Assembly (NCBI GenBank): GCA_000333855.2
Contig: CM007347.1
Location: 565,003-629,002, forward strand
Length of the DNA stretch: 64,000 bases
Direction of reading: 5' to 3'
Source: Endotrypanum monterogeii
Taxonomy: Eukaryota > Euglenozoa > Kinetoplastea > Trypanosomatida > Trypanosomatidae
The position numbers were made by a program, and so were the translations under genes. How positions within the stretch are numbered: position 1 is the stretch's first letter; every line of letters begins with the position of its first letter. Under the pieces are notes generated by a model, which was not told the origin of the DNA, ran no database searches, and was given only the letters and a program-made list of their open reading frames with translations. Of this stretch, positions 39,838 to 51,300 are shown piece after piece.

Positions 39838-39866
39838 AGGGAGGGAGGGAGGGAGGGAGGGAGGGA
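39838..39866. repeat. GGGA tandem repeat, possible G-quadruplex
   Basis: About seven GGGA units on the + strand in the 3' flank of the SRD5A3-like gene; a second such tract lies at 35608-35637. Confidence 0.9.
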
Positions 39867-40320
39867 AGGGAAGTAGGGGGTCTCTGCCCGCACCCCTATG
39901 TGCGCAGATGTGAGATGTGGTATGTTTTCAGTTTCACAACGATAGTTTTGAAGGTGCCTACACCTGCTGCAGCATCGACGCTTTTCGCTCGCATATGTTC
40001 GTCGCAAGATTATCGTTGAGTAATTATTAGACTGGAAGGCCTGAAGATTCACATTAAAAAAAGAAAATTCTGCTGTGTGCGACTGACTGTGTAAGTAGCG
40101 TGCTCTTCCCCTGGGAGGGGGTCGTCCTTGGCGTCACAAGGGCCACTGGACGTGTCGGTGTTAGCCTAGTCGTGTGTGTACATCCGATGATGCATAGTGG
40201 TGATTTGGATGCATATTGAATATCCGCTCCCCCTTTGCCGGTGTCGGCCCCCCTTCTTCCCTACTGCTTGCAATCCAGGCCTCGGAATACAGACGCGTAC
40301 ACTCTCCGTCTCCCCTTCTC

Positions 40321-40322
<2 letters not shown>

Positions 40323-40354
<32 letters not shown>
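40323..40354. repeat. CA dinucleotide repeat
   Basis: About sixteen CA units. Confidence 0.95.
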
Positions 40355-40359
<5 letters not shown>

Positions 40360-40603
40360 GACACACATACGGGTGTCTTGGAGTGTTTCTTGCGCGATGT
40401 GTACCGACGCAGGCAACAGAGCACACCACTAATCACACAACCGCAAGCGACACAAACTACATTTTTCCTCGTTGAGCTGCACATATACAGGGGGCCCGTA
40501 TAAAAGAGAAGAAAGTGCAGGTGAAGGTGGTATCGGGTCGCGTGAGTGCTTTGAAGCGGTTCATCGTTGCTCGTCTTCTCGTTCTCATCGACGCACCTCC
40601 ATT

Positions 40604-42853
40604 ATGCCGTCCGTTGGGTCTGGCTATACTTTTGCGGACTTCCTCCAACGTCTGGAGCGAAGTCCCGTGTCGCACATGTCCCCTCTGTATCACGAACATC
40701 GTCTTCTTTTCGTCCATCGTCCAGACATGCTCTCCAAGGCGGTCATGTCAGTGTCATGGGAAAGAGGGCTTGCGATGATACAAGCGGCGTATTACGTCCA
40801 ACCAGTCGCTGCTGAGACATACAGAGCACTGCTGGCTCGAATGCTGCGACACAATCGGTACGTCTCGAAGATCGGCGCTGGCCAACTGGTGAGTTGGCAG
40901 GCCGCAATGAAGGTAATGAGCGAAGCGGTCCTCGCCCACGGCACCTCGTTGCCCACCCGCGTTTCAGTGTCTACGCTGCGCCTTCTTGCCCCACACCGGC
41001 AGTGGCGGATGGCTATTGGGTTGCTGCAGCTGAACCAGGCGAATGGTCAGCTCACCAAGACGATGGTTTTAGATGCGGCTCATGCATGTGCCACACCGGC
41101 GGCCTGGCCTCACGCTCTTCACCTACTCATGCACGTTCATCGGCAGGACCCGCCGCTTCTCTTTGATGCGATACAGAGTATGCGACCGCCTGGCACAACT
41201 GCTCTCACAGCGACTGAGACTACTCATGCGTTGCTCCCTTCCGTCCGGAACAGCGGAGCACCGACACCGGCACAGCAGCACGCGCTCAGTGTTATGAACA
41301 GTGTTGTGGGAAGTGTTCCGCATGAGGTAGTGATGCGGAACTCCCTGTGCACATCGTACCTCACTCACCTGCTAGCAAGCACCACGTTGACACCGGAGGT
41401 GAAGGTGGGGCGGGCTACCGAGGCCATGGCGCAGCTGCCGTGGACAGCCGCGCTTGCACTCCTGACAGACCTGAGCGAGCCGACTTTGCTGACGGACACG
41501 GAGTGGGCGCACGTACAGGAGAGCGTTCTTCTTCCCTCTAATCCGGACGCCGGTGCGACAGGGTGTAGTGCTACCACAGTCGCAGTGCGGCAGTCGTCTT
41601 TGGCGAGAAAAAGGCGGAAGGGAAACAAGAGGGCTTCCTCTTCGGTTACGGCGCCCGACGACGCCGTGGGGAGTGCTCGGGATGGAAAGACTGCGGAAGG
41701 GACTCAGCAGTCCTCAGAAGCTTCCCTTACCTCATCTCTATCAACATCGCCCGCATCAGTGAAAATTGCCGCAGCCGCATGCCCCTCGAGGGCTGACCTA
41801 ACGGCTACGACAGCGTCTTTCTTCTCGCGCCTGCAGCTGTTACACGCCTCCCCACTGACTGCGGCAGCTATGATGGCAGTTATGGTAGAAAAATTTGCTA
41901 CCCCAGAGATGGCCGCCGCTTTTCTGCAGAGCTGTGCGGCGCATTTGGCGCGGTCCGTGCCGGCGAATTCTTCGGCACAAGATCGCCTCGACATCGTGAC
42001 ACAGGGCGGTGGCGTCTTTCCCGGCTCTGTGGCAGCGGCACGCCACCCTGTTGTCATCCATGCGCTTTTACGGAACTGTGCCAAGCATGATAACGGGTGG
42101 GTTGTAGCTGCACCGACATTGCTGGAGTACAGCGGGGCGCAGGTGGCGACCCCACCCGACCTCCTCAGCTCACTCGTACGACAGCTTCGAAAGGCGAGGG
42201 AGGTAGGGCTGGCAGTACGCGTGCTTCAGGAACACATCATCCCATCCGGCAGCTCACTTACACCCGCGTCGTGGGAGGACATGTTGGAATGCGTGTTAGC
42301 TCGCAACCGCGCCCTTCGAATGCGTGCCATTGGCGGAACACGCTCGAATGATCGAGAGCGTAGTTCCGCCACAAACGTACCCCCGCAACTTCTGGGCGTC
42401 CACTGGGTATCAGCGCTGAGCTGGGTGATCGATCGCCAGGCGATCTCCAAAGAAGATCGGATTCGAAAGACAGGTACTGGGCCATCGCAGGGTGCTCCAC
42501 CGCGCCATCCGGCTGAAGTTGTTCCACTGGAGCAGCCTCTAACACCCAAGATGCTGAGCCTTCTTGTCAATATTTGTGTCGTGGGAAACAGTCCACAGGG
42601 TGCTCTATACGCTCTTGGCTATGCGCGACGTGTGAGCAGGATGGAGCTGCCTCATACGCCACAAATACGAGCACTCCTTTATTGCATGCAGTACAATCGT
42701 CCTTGCGAGGCAGAGGCGATTGTGATGCAGTGCGTTCAAAGTGAAGGCGAGACTGCTGCGCAGCCACTACGGCACCTGCTTCGACTCATGGCAGAGCGCA
42801 AGTCCCATGCCGACGAAGGGAACGAGGAGGTTGGGATAGGCGCCATAGTTTGA
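40604..42853 (+). CDS. Probable helical-repeat (PPR-like) protein, 749 aa
   Basis: ATG at 40604 (MPSVGSGYTFADFLQRLE). The protein is mostly helical with short repeated helix pairs, for example LSKAVMSVSWERGLAMIQAAYYVQPVAAETYRALLARML, then WRMAIGLLQLNQANGQLTKTMVLDAAHACATPAAWPHALHLLMHV, and near the end GALYALGYARRVSRMELPHTPQIRALLYCM. The spacing and the recurring aliphatic/Ala pattern resemble the degenerate pentatricopeptide proteins common in trypanosomatid mitochondria, which bind organellar RNA or sit in the mitoribosome. A Ser/Lys-rich low-complexity insert lies at about 325-395. No clear presequence is visible. The PPR call is an impression from repeat pattern only; a repeat-profile search is needed to confirm it. 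Confidence 0.8.
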   Translation: MPSVGSGYTFADFLQRLERSPVSHMSPLYHEHRLLFVHRPDMLSKAVMSVSWERGLAMIQAAYYVQPVAAETYRALLARMLRHNRYVSKIGAGQLVSWQAAMKVMSEAVLAHGTSLPTRVSVSTLRLLAPHRQWRMAIGLLQLNQANGQLTKTMVLDAAHACATPAAWPHALHLLMHVHRQDPPLLFDAIQSMRPPGTTALTATETTHALLPSVRNSGAPTPAQQHALSVMNSVVGSVPHEVVMRNSLCTSYLTHLLASTTLTPEVKVGRATEAMAQLPWTAALALLTDLSEPTLLTDTEWAHVQESVLLPSNPDAGATGCSATTVAVRQSSLARKRRKGNKRASSSVTAPDDAVGSARDGKTAEGTQQSSEASLTSSLSTSPASVKIAAAACPSRADLTATTASFFSRLQLLHASPLTAAAMMAVMVEKFATPEMAAAFLQSCAAHLARSVPANSSAQDRLDIVTQGGGVFPGSVAAARHPVVIHALLRNCAKHDNGWVVAAPTLLEYSGAQVATPPDLLSSLVRQLRKAREVGLAVRVLQEHIIPSGSSLTPASWEDMLECVLARNRALRMRAIGGTRSNDRERSSATNVPPQLLGVHWVSALSWVIDRQAISKEDRIRKTGTGPSQGAPPRHPAEVVPLEQPLTPKMLSLLVNICVVGNSPQGALYALGYARRVSRMELPHTPQIRALLYCMQYNRPCEAEAIVMQCVQSEGETAAQPLRHLLRLMAERKSHADEGNEEVGIGAIV

Positions 42854-44872
42854 ACGCGCCAATGAAAAACTGAGTGGGATGAGAGTGATGCATCTTCCTT
42901 CTTTTCTCTATCTTTGCTTTTGATCGCCATGCATTTCGTTATCGTTCCTCGGGTCTAAATTGTGTGCGTTCTCTCTTTTTCAGTCTGGTCATTTTTTCCC
43001 CCTCATTTGATCTTCACAGAGTCATGTCTTTTTTTTTGACCCCCCTCCCCTCCTCATTTTCAAACAAAAAAAAAATAGCTGCATATAACTGTATAAATAT
43101 ATATATTTATATATTTATATATATATATATATACATGTCTGTGTGTGCGTCCACAGGGTTTTTTTCCCTCTCTGTTTACCCCATGTTTTCCCCTGTGAAG
43201 CTTCGTACAGGTAGGCTAGTGTGGGGAACGCACAACATACACAGTACTGGGTCTGTGAAGCACAGATAAATTTAAGCCAGAAGAACAATCAAAAAGGTGA
43301 AAAGACGCAACCGTCGCGCAAATGAAATGGTGGTCTTTTCAAAGGCGGAGTTTTGTTAGGGTAGGGGCATGTGCTGTAGGAGCGGCGGCGAAGGGGGGAG
43401 AGAGGGAGGGGAGGGGTGCGGTAACAATCTGCCAAAGGCGTTAAGCGGTTGGAGGTGGACGCTGCTTCTGTTAATATTGCTGCCGCAGGGCTGCCCTCAT
43501 CTCTCGTGCCCCCCCCCCCTCCCCCCGCTAACTTCATTTCGCGGCTTTCATGTCCCTTTTCGAGCGTAGATGCACCGTGTGCGTACGGTTAGGGGGGATG
43601 TACTATCACGCTGCGTGTTTGTTCGTGAGTTATATCGCGGGGAGGGATCGAGTGCACACACTGGTAGGCAAGTAGTCCATATTATTTTTCCAGCAGCGAT
43701 TCGCTCTTGACAACTCAGAGTCCAGTGCCTCTGACATTCCGAATGAAGGGTGGTTTGTGACTCGCTGGGGTGGGTGGTGGGACGCTGGATGGCATTGCGT
43801 CAAGAACACCTCCGTGCGACGAAGGTGGTGATGAAGTGGTGAACTCAGAGTTACTCTAAGACACGTATTTCGCTGCTGTGCGCGAAGGCGGTGTCCGCGA
43901 CTGACCGCAGAATCAGGTAGAGTGGCGCTGGGTTTATGCATTGACTGAGAGAAATCAGCACGATGTGTACATCTCGGTAAAGACGCAAGTCACCGAATGT
44001 GAGAAGAGGCGGTCGCTGTGCGCGATGACTAGCCGGTTCTGCTCTTCACTGTGAGACGCGGTCTTCCGTTTCCCTGTTATGTTGCTCGTCTATGTACTTT
44101 TCGCGGGTGTTCCTACCGATTTCCTTCAACTCTGTATCCTTATCACGTGCGACTTCTTGTAATCCCTTTTTTTTTTTCGCGTTTCTTTGACGTGCGATCG
44201 AACGGAGGCTTTGCTGCTCTCACTTTTCCCTTCACGTGGGAGCTGCGTCTCATGTTCGTTTCGATGTTTGCCCCCCACTGCGCATTCCCGCTCGATCAAC
44301 AAGGAGCGACTTGAATAATGGCATACATTACGGAACATGCTGTACGCACTGAAGTAGTCTCTCTACTCTTCCTCTCTTCTCCCCCTATCTCTGCAAAACA
44401 CACATACCTCCCACCTCTCCGCCTCCTTCGCTTTCTCCAGTCGTTTTTCTAATTCTGCTGCGTACCGCCTTGGCAGCTCATCATTTCTGTCGTCTTAATA
44501 GACCCCCCCCTCCCCTCTCTCCTTCAACTGCAGACTCACTGCAGAGCACGGTTTCACCGCGTGTAACACTTCCGCTTCACCCCGTTGTGTGGCTTTCTTT
44601 GCTTTGGCATCCCTACCACACCGTGTCTCTATCGTCTCTCTCTCTCTCTCTCTCTGTGAGTGTTGGGTCTCAGTAATTCCTAGCGCTTGACAGTGGTGGC
44701 TTCGCTCCAAAGATATACGCCCCATCTTATGACACCACAGAAGCAGGACAGTCGATCTGTTATAGCCTCCCTTTTTCACCTCGCTCTGACACAAGTGATT
44801 CTCTCTCTATATATCTATTTATGTAAGTAAGGAAGCGACATCATTTCCCATCTGTTGCAAGCTCAAGGATCG
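42854..44872. other. 2-kb spacer before Mic10
   Basis: Contains a T run (43028-43036), an A run, a TA repeat (about 43095-43133), G/C-rich stretches with poly-C (43509-43518), a CT repeat (about 44635-44656), and a T/C tract (44340-44460). The part 43300-44040 is GC-richer without a reading frame I trust; it might be a decayed retroposon, unproven. No RNA gene seen. Confidence 0.55.
43095..43133. repeat. TA repeat with ATTTA interruptions
   Basis: TA units broken twice by TTTATA, about 38 bases. Confidence 0.85.
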
Positions 44873-45202
44873 ATGTCGGCCACACGAAATCAGACAGCCC
44901 CCGCTCCCCCCACCACCATCTCCTCCGATGAGAAGTGGGACCACTCGCTTGAGACGTTCATCCGAAAATCAACGATTGGGTTTGCTGTGGGCATCTTGCC
45001 TGGACTGTTGCTGGCCCGCTCACCGGCGGCTCGTAGCTCGATAATCGCTTTATGTACCGGCGTCGGCAGCGGTATCGCTTATGGTGAAGCACGCTACTTG
45101 TTTGATCACAATATCATGTTTGACAAGCGTCACTTGATTCAGGTGCGCGTGGGGGGCGGTAATGGCAGCTCACCAAGTGAGACACAGAATCCTATTGTGT
45201 AA
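44873..45202 (+). CDS. MIC10: MICOS complex subunit Mic10
   Basis: 109 residues from the ATG at 44873 (MSATRNQTAPAPPTTISSDE). Mic10 shapes crista junctions in the mitochondrial inner membrane by oligomerising through glycine-rich helices. The protein shows the expected hairpin: helix 1 around residues 35-48 (IGFAVGILPGLLLA), a short positively charged loop (RSPAARS), and helix 2 around 56-71 with the diagnostic glycine motif GVGSG followed by AYGEA, matching the GxGxG...Y pattern of the family. The N-terminus faces the intermembrane space in known Mic10, and here it is hydrophilic. Trypanosomes have two Mic10 paralogues, as I recall; this could be either. No presequence is expected. Confidence 0.88.
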   Translation: MSATRNQTAPAPPTTISSDEKWDHSLETFIRKSTIGFAVGILPGLLLARSPAARSSIIALCTGVGSGIAYGEARYLFDHNIMFDKRHLIQVRVGGGNGSSPSETQNPIV

Positions 45203-46280
45203 CGGTGGGTGGGCTTGGTAGGCTCTCGTCCATCGGAAAAAAAATGAATGCGGGGTTGGGCGGGGTGGGATGGGGTCGAGATTTGTGCTCGGCAGCGGAT
45301 GCCAATGATGTGCGCCGCGGCCTCGTATCGCCACTGCGATGCGTTTGTTGTGTTAGGTGACACTTTAAGAGGGCTGCTCCGTGCCAATGGGTGCACTCTA
45401 TCCCTTTTCGCGCCAGACTTCTATTTCTTTCCCCATCATATAGTGGTCTGTACGTCCTGGTGTTTGCACGTGCGGTGGGGTTGTGGGATAGCGTCTCCTG
45501 TTTTGGCGCGCGGGCTACGAAGGTGCGCTGTATGGTGTGGGGTTTTCCCTACTTCTGTATTACACATTTTGGCGTCATCAGGCTGGTATGAGGAGGGGGT
45601 GCAGTGCTGGATGGGGGTGGGGGAGGAGGTCGTCGCGGTGGGTGGCCTCCACTTATTCTTTCCTAGTCTGCTACTGTGTACGTCAAACATCCCTCCCCTC
45701 CCCTCCCCTCCCTCCCCTTCCTCATTCCACTACACCTACTGCTACGAGAGGAAGAGGAGGGGGGGGGCGGGGTCCGATGATGCGGGGGTGAGGGATGTAT
45801 AAGGAGGATGAGAGGATGGCTGGGTTGGGCAGCACGCGTTGTACGTATGGGGATGTTGTCGGTCAACACGAAATAAAAAATTCAGCTTCTTCTCGTTCCT
45901 CCAGCATGAATTGGGAATTCTCTAGTGGCGTGAGCGTGGTCTTGCCTTGTTCCACAAGAGCCGGAGAGAGGTACGCTTGTGTGTCCGCGTGTGGTCAATG
46001 CTCCAGAGCACGTCGCCTTCTGTTGTTCCTCTTGGCCTTTCCCAGTTCTTTGCAATATATATATATATATATACATATATACATATACATATATATATAT
46101 ATATATAATACTGGACAGTCACGCACTTGTCTACAGGGAGAGGAAATCGAAACGCATTCGAACTCTCTGACGTATACGAAATGACCTTTTCTGGGCGACT
46201 CAATCCTCTACCCATATATGCACCCAAACAGTCATTTTCTTTTCCCATTTACCTCCTCATCCGCATCGCACTATCACTCG

Positions 46281-46323
<43 letters not shown>

Positions 46324-46537
46324 CGTGTCTTCACCACGAACACCGCTCTATTTGTCACAACCCCCACGACGCTCTCGCCCCACAACTGCAAGTGTTCAGT
46401 AGACGTATCCATTGCTCTACTCTTTCTAGCGCTCTCTTCGTCTAACTGCCGCAAGTGCTCACTTGCAGAGACACAAAGAGCAACACACACACACACGCAT
46501 AAGTACACATAGGGAGAGAAAACAAAGGAAAATAAAA
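45203..46537. other. Spacer between Mic10 and RPB11
   Basis: GC-rich with G runs in 45240-45800, a CCCCT/CCCTC run (about 45690-45715), then two TA-rich blocks (46055-46106 and 46280-46319) and a CA run (46482-46497) just before RPB11. The 184-codon frame at 45248-45802 is G/T-rich low complexity, not a credible gene. Confidence 0.55.
46280..46319. repeat. TA dinucleotide repeat, about 19 units
   Basis: Long uninterrupted TA run; an interrupted TA/TACATA block lies 180 bases upstream (46055-46106). Confidence 0.95.
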
Positions 46538-46942
46538 ATGGCAGTCCCTCATGGCATGCTGATATCTCGCAATGATATCACTCCTGACAGTCTGGTCGAC
46601 TTGCAGGGGGAGCGCAAGATTATCGAGCACATCTCCAACACCATGGCCAATTCTTCTTTGTTTAAAATAGACAAGGAGGATCACACAGTGGCGAACTTGC
46701 TGCGCATGAAGCTACATGAGTCACCGCTCGTGCACATAGCTGGCTACCGCGTGCCACACCCGACTAAGCACAATGTGGAGCTGCGCGTGCAGACAGCGTC
46801 GTGCGGAGGTGATACGCCTGTACCTACCCCCAAAAGGGCTCTGCAAGATGCCATCGATGGCTGTTTGAGAGACTTGGAGGTATTCGAGCAACAGCTTCGA
46901 CGTGAGGCTCAGTTGAAGGGTTTGGAGGCACTCGCATCCTGA
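46538..46942 (+). CDS. RPB11: DNA-directed RNA polymerase II subunit RPB11
   Basis: 134 residues from the ATG at 46538 (MAVPHGMLISRNDITPDS). RPB11 pairs with RPB3 to start assembly of the RNA polymerase II core. The family core is clear: LFKIDKEDHTVANLLRMKL (41-59) and VHIAGYRVPHPTKHNVELRVQT (65-86), which fit RPB11 (DHT-x-x-N, AGY-x-x-PHP, ELRVQT) better than the paralogue AC19/RPAC2 of polymerases I and III. The C-terminal helix (ALQDAIDGCLRDLEVFEQQLRREAQ) is the usual RPB3-contact helix, with a short insert (CGGDTPVPTPKR) before it. A purine-rich leader precedes the start. Confidence 0.93.
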   Translation: MAVPHGMLISRNDITPDSLVDLQGERKIIEHISNTMANSSLFKIDKEDHTVANLLRMKLHESPLVHIAGYRVPHPTKHNVELRVQTASCGGDTPVPTPKRALQDAIDGCLRDLEVFEQQLRREAQLKGLEALAS

Positions 46943-47662
46943 GTAAGAGGGAGGGCGTGTTCTCGTGCGAATGTGCGCAGTGGTTGAGAGGGAAGTTTGT
47001 CTGTGTGTGTGTGTCGTCGTAGTGGTGATGGTGAGTTGGTGTAGATGACTTCCAATGTCAAGCTCTGCACATTCATGTTCGCCTGAGTGTGTGAGCAACA
47101 TCTTTATATCTGAAGCACACCCGGTGTGCCTTTCGCTCGACTGCATGTGCGTGTGTGTCAATACATGCGTGCTACTTGCACACATGCGACTTTTTGGAAG
47201 AGAAGTTGATGCCGTCTCGTCAAGTGTACACCTCATGTTGCCTAAATAAGTATATATATATGTATATATACATTTATTTATATTCTCTTATGTCGCTCAT
47301 ATTCATGCAAGTGTCCATCTGTGTGCGTCTCGTATTCCTACCATTTTGCCCCTCCCTTGCCGCTTGAAAGATTTTATGTTGAGTGATAAGAGAGAGGGAG
47401 AACACGGACTGCGTGTGTGCTGCAGCACCTATCACGCCCAGATCCTGCCCCTGTCCCCCGCCCCCCGTCCCTTTTTTCCCCTCTTCCTCCCCTCCACAAA
47501 GAAAGGAAAAAAGTGAAACAAAAAAAAAGACGTACACACACAACTGATTGTTTGGGTGCTGGTGGGAATATGCTGACTCAGTCATGATTAGAGAGAGATC
47601 CGTCTTCTCTCCCCTCCATTTTCCTCTTCCCTTTTCCATCTGTTATAAATATAAACACACAC

Positions 47663-47691
47663 ATCATATATACATATACATATACATATAC

Positions 47692-47727
<36 letters not shown>
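47663..47727. repeat. TACATA/TA repeat block
   Basis: A CATATA/TACATA series followed by about twelve TA units. Confidence 0.9.
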
Positions 47728-47770
47728 AGTTGGATGTTGATAGGTAATTTTGATCAGATGACGTACCACC

Positions 47771-47799
<29 letters not shown>
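47771..47799. repeat. TTA trinucleotide repeat
   Basis: About nine and a half TTA units, rare in this GC-rich genome where dinucleotide repeats dominate. Confidence 0.95.
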
Positions 47800-47801
<2 letters not shown>

Positions 47802-48066
47802 ATCCTTGGCTCGTGCTTAAAAAAAAACCCTCACTAATGGGATTCTCTCCCGTTCGAAGCGTTTCTCTGTATTCTAGTCACCAGCCCATCGGTACACTCA
47901 TTGGCCAGCTCCTTCAACGATCAAAACTACCTCTCACTCAATACCCTCCCCCCCTCCCCCCCAGATATATATATATATATATTAATAACCGACATACGTG
48001 CTCTATTGAGGGTTTGGTTAGCTTCTGATCTTTCTCCCTCTGCTTTCGTTTACATCCATCTTTAGA

Positions 48067-48193
48067 GGTTCACCTCTTTCCCTTTCTCTTTCCCCTTGCT
48101 TCTTCTCTTTTCCCTCTTCCCCTCCCCCTCCCCCTTCCCCTCCCCCTCCTCCTCCTCCTCTTCCCCCCTCAAAACCTCTTGGTGAATTGTGAG
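48067..48193 (+). promoter_or_regulatory. Pyrimidine tract and candidate splice acceptors of the long acyltransferase gene
   Basis: About 100 bases of nearly pure C/T are followed by AG at 48192-48193 and another at 48222-48223. Neither would leave an ATG before the one at 48326. Use of the sites is inferred. Confidence 0.6.
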
Positions 48194-48325
48194 GTACTTG
48201 GGTTTCTTTTTGTTTTCAAATAGGGTTGTGGTTTGGCGCCACGACTGACATCTGACTCTCAGCTGATATCGCTGCAGCCTGCGACAACAGGGAGACGGCG
48301 ACACGTGTTGCCGTCGAATTTTGCG

Positions 48326-51300
48326 ATGGATTCGGACCCTAGCGTACCGCTGGGTACCTCGCCACCAGCGATGGTGAGTTCGTTGCCGAATAGAGGTACC
48401 TTAAACCGATCCAACGACTGCTGCCTTCATCAAAGGCATCCGAGTTACACATTAGTGCTTGAATCACAGGCGCAGGTGTCTCAAAGTATCGATGCAGCAG
48501 CTTCGTTGAGTCTTCACCCAGACAGCGGCCTCCGCTGTGGGCGAACCGCCCTATTTGAGGAGCTTCACTTCTCAACTGTTTCCTTGCTCATCGTTTGGGT
48601 CATGGACTGTACGGTGGGCCTTTTTTCGCTTGTCCTTTGCGATGTGTACGCGGACCGATACCCCGAGTTTCCCCTCATGTTCTTCCTCGCCCTTGGCTTG
48701 CATTTGAATCTCTTGGCTGGCATATTTGTGTATTTGCTCGGCCGCGAGATGTATGGCTCCAATGTGTATCGCCTCTATCAGCCCTTTGCCGGAGGCGTGC
48801 GGTTTGTTACCCTTCAATGCTTTGGGGTCATCTTCATCGTCTCCTCGATACTGCTGACGGTGGCTTACGGACTGATGTTCGAGCGCGATGTGACGCATAC
48901 GCACGGGTTCATGAGTACTATTGGTGTCCTGGCGCTGTTTGGAAACATTCTTCTTCTCCTTTCTCTGCGAAGCTTCAACTACTTCGATTGCGCCAGCGCA
49001 GCTGTTATGGGGTCAGACACCGCACTATCGCGCACTGGGGCAGCTTTTTTAGCGAAGTTCGGTGCCTCGGCGTTGTTGAAGTCTCTGGCCTGTCGTCCCA
49101 ATGCAGAAAGTGCACTGGAGGTGGCCATGCTGACGGCACAGTGTGCGCTCAGCATGGTATCGATTCGTTTTTCTGAGCTGCAGACGAGTATTTTCACTGT
49201 GAACTTGGCTATCACACTAGCGTGCGGTTGTCTCAGTCTTTTCGTTGTAGGCTACAAGCGCTCACTTGGCTTTCTTGTCTTCCGCTTACTGATGCATCGG
49301 ACATTTGACACTGTCCTTCTGTGGCTGTCGTGGGCCCTTTACGGAATCACTGCATTCGCTAATATTCTTTTGATTCACGACGCTCGTGGGCACACCGCCA
49401 CATCCTCTTCTGTGTTAGCCGTTCAGGGACTTAACGTCGTGAGTTGTGTCGCGCTGCTGATATTTGTGCGCACGGTGCGTTTTGAGGCTGTCGCGAAGAT
49501 GCCAAGCGTCCCGAGCAGTGTGTTTGAACTGGGTGGTGTCTTGACGGTGGCCGCTGTCTTTGCGCTTGCGTGCCTCAACGTCGGCATGTTCTTGTATGTG
49601 CAGAACTTTCCCGACGGCCTCGATGAGGCAGTGGAGGGGACGAGCTGGACGTACAGGGGTTTGTTCGTAATTGTGTCGCAGCTGGCTCAGCTGATGTCTC
49701 TACTTCCGACACCAATGGTGTACGTCTCCGGAGTCCTCCTTCACGGGGACCCATTCAACGTACTCGCCAGGAATCGTACTGTGGAGACACTGCCGGTGCT
49801 GTGCCAGCAGGCCGTGAGCTTTCTGCTCTACGTAGCTGCTGTCATCAGCTTTGTACTTTTCTTATTCAGTAGCTCCCAGGGCCTCGCTTCACTGGAGGGA
49901 GTGCTTTCGACGCTGAGTGTCTTCTGCATGACTTCTGCTGTACGGCACTACAGCTCCATCATGCTCAAAGCTCAAACTTCTTGTCCCGAGCCAGGGCTGA
50001 AGTCGGCCACGTCTCGGTTATCGAAGAAGGGGAATACTACTCAAGGGTTCGTCAACCAATATATGAAAAGGCGTGCCTCCACCGCACGGGCGCCGAGTGA
50101 TGTCAACGGTATAGCAGATGAGGTGCTCGGGACAGCTTATATCATGAACAGTGAAATGATTCTCAGCTATTTGTTGTGTCTGATGAATGTGGTGCTGCGA
50201 CTTCTGGTCGACATTTCGTTGCATCACGTGTGGGGCGAGGTGGCGCTGCCGCATGGACGCTTGATTATGATCGCAAACATCTGCTTCATCGTGTGCGTAC
50301 CGATAGCGCATTACTCGGCGAGGGACAAGGGGGTGCAGGTGTTTTATCCTTTCTCTGGCGGCAGCAGCTTCGTCGTTTTGCAGGCTCTCGGGTGGATGAT
50401 CTACGCGGTGTTTGTGATCGTCATTGTCTTTAGTACCGTTCTCGTCAGTAGTTCTAAGAGCTTGCCGGCCGAGTGGAGCATTCTCATCGAGAGGGAGCCG
50501 GAGTTGTACACACTGTTCGGCATCCTGGAGATGATTCCTGTCGTCCTCATTACGTTGTCCATAATTATTGAAGCCCGCCACACCATGACAGCGGCGCTGC
50601 AGCGGCGCTTGGCGAAGGAGTCGTTCCTGGAGCTGCGTCGCTTCATGCGTCAGGAGTTGGCGGGAAAGTCAGACGAGGAGAAGGCGATCGCCCAAGTTGC
50701 TTTTCAAACGCTGATGGCAGCGGCGCTACACAGCTTTGGCCTTCCCTACACCAAAAGTCTTCTCCGCGTCTACAGGAATTCGGATGCAGCACGGCAACCT
50801 CAGAGACGCCCTTGCGAGGGTTGCAAATGCATCAGCAGTGACAGCGATGACGACGACGACAGCGTTGCAGAAACGTGTGGCCCTTGCCCTATTAACGCGC
50901 GCTTCACCATTCGTCGTCGTCGTCAAGAGGCGGCGCGCCTTATTGTCATTTTATTATGCTGTGCATCAGGCGCCTTCTTTGTGATTGCAGCACTCATGGC
51001 AAAGATAATGGTTTTATCACTGGCGTTCGCCGTAACAGCGATGGTTATATGCACAGTCTCGTGTGTCGGCCTGCATGCTGGATACGGTATGGTGATGCAT
51101 AGCGAGTTGAGTGCCTATGCGCCATTCATGCCGTTTCGGGGTGGGTCGCCATTTGTCATCCGGCAGACCGCAGGATGGGGCTGTTACGCTGGTGCGTTCC
51201 TTGTAACACTGATCACCGCAATCGAGTCCGCTGAGGTGTCCAACATAGCTATGCTTATCGCAGCACTACTGTCGGTGGCCAGTCAGCTGTTCATCTTCAG

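Larger units (their letters stand above)
39746..40603. other. Spacer with GGGA and CA repeats
   Basis: Contains a TG run, then a GGGA repeat (39838-39866), and a CA repeat (40323-40354). No gene supported; a short frame open upstream of 40604 has no ATG in the likely 5' UTR. Confidence 0.55.
46943..48325. other. Spacer with TA, TTA repeats and a strong pyrimidine tract
   Basis: Contains a TG run (about 46999-47013), TA-rich blocks (47252-47275, 47663-47727), a TTA trinucleotide repeat (47771-47799), another TA run (47963-47982) and a 100-base pyrimidine tract (48067-48170). No other gene recognised. Confidence 0.55.

Noticed and set aside
45248..45802. 184-codon frame after Mic10
   Set aside because: G/T-rich with Trp/Cys/Gly bias from simple sequence; probably Mic10 3' UTR.
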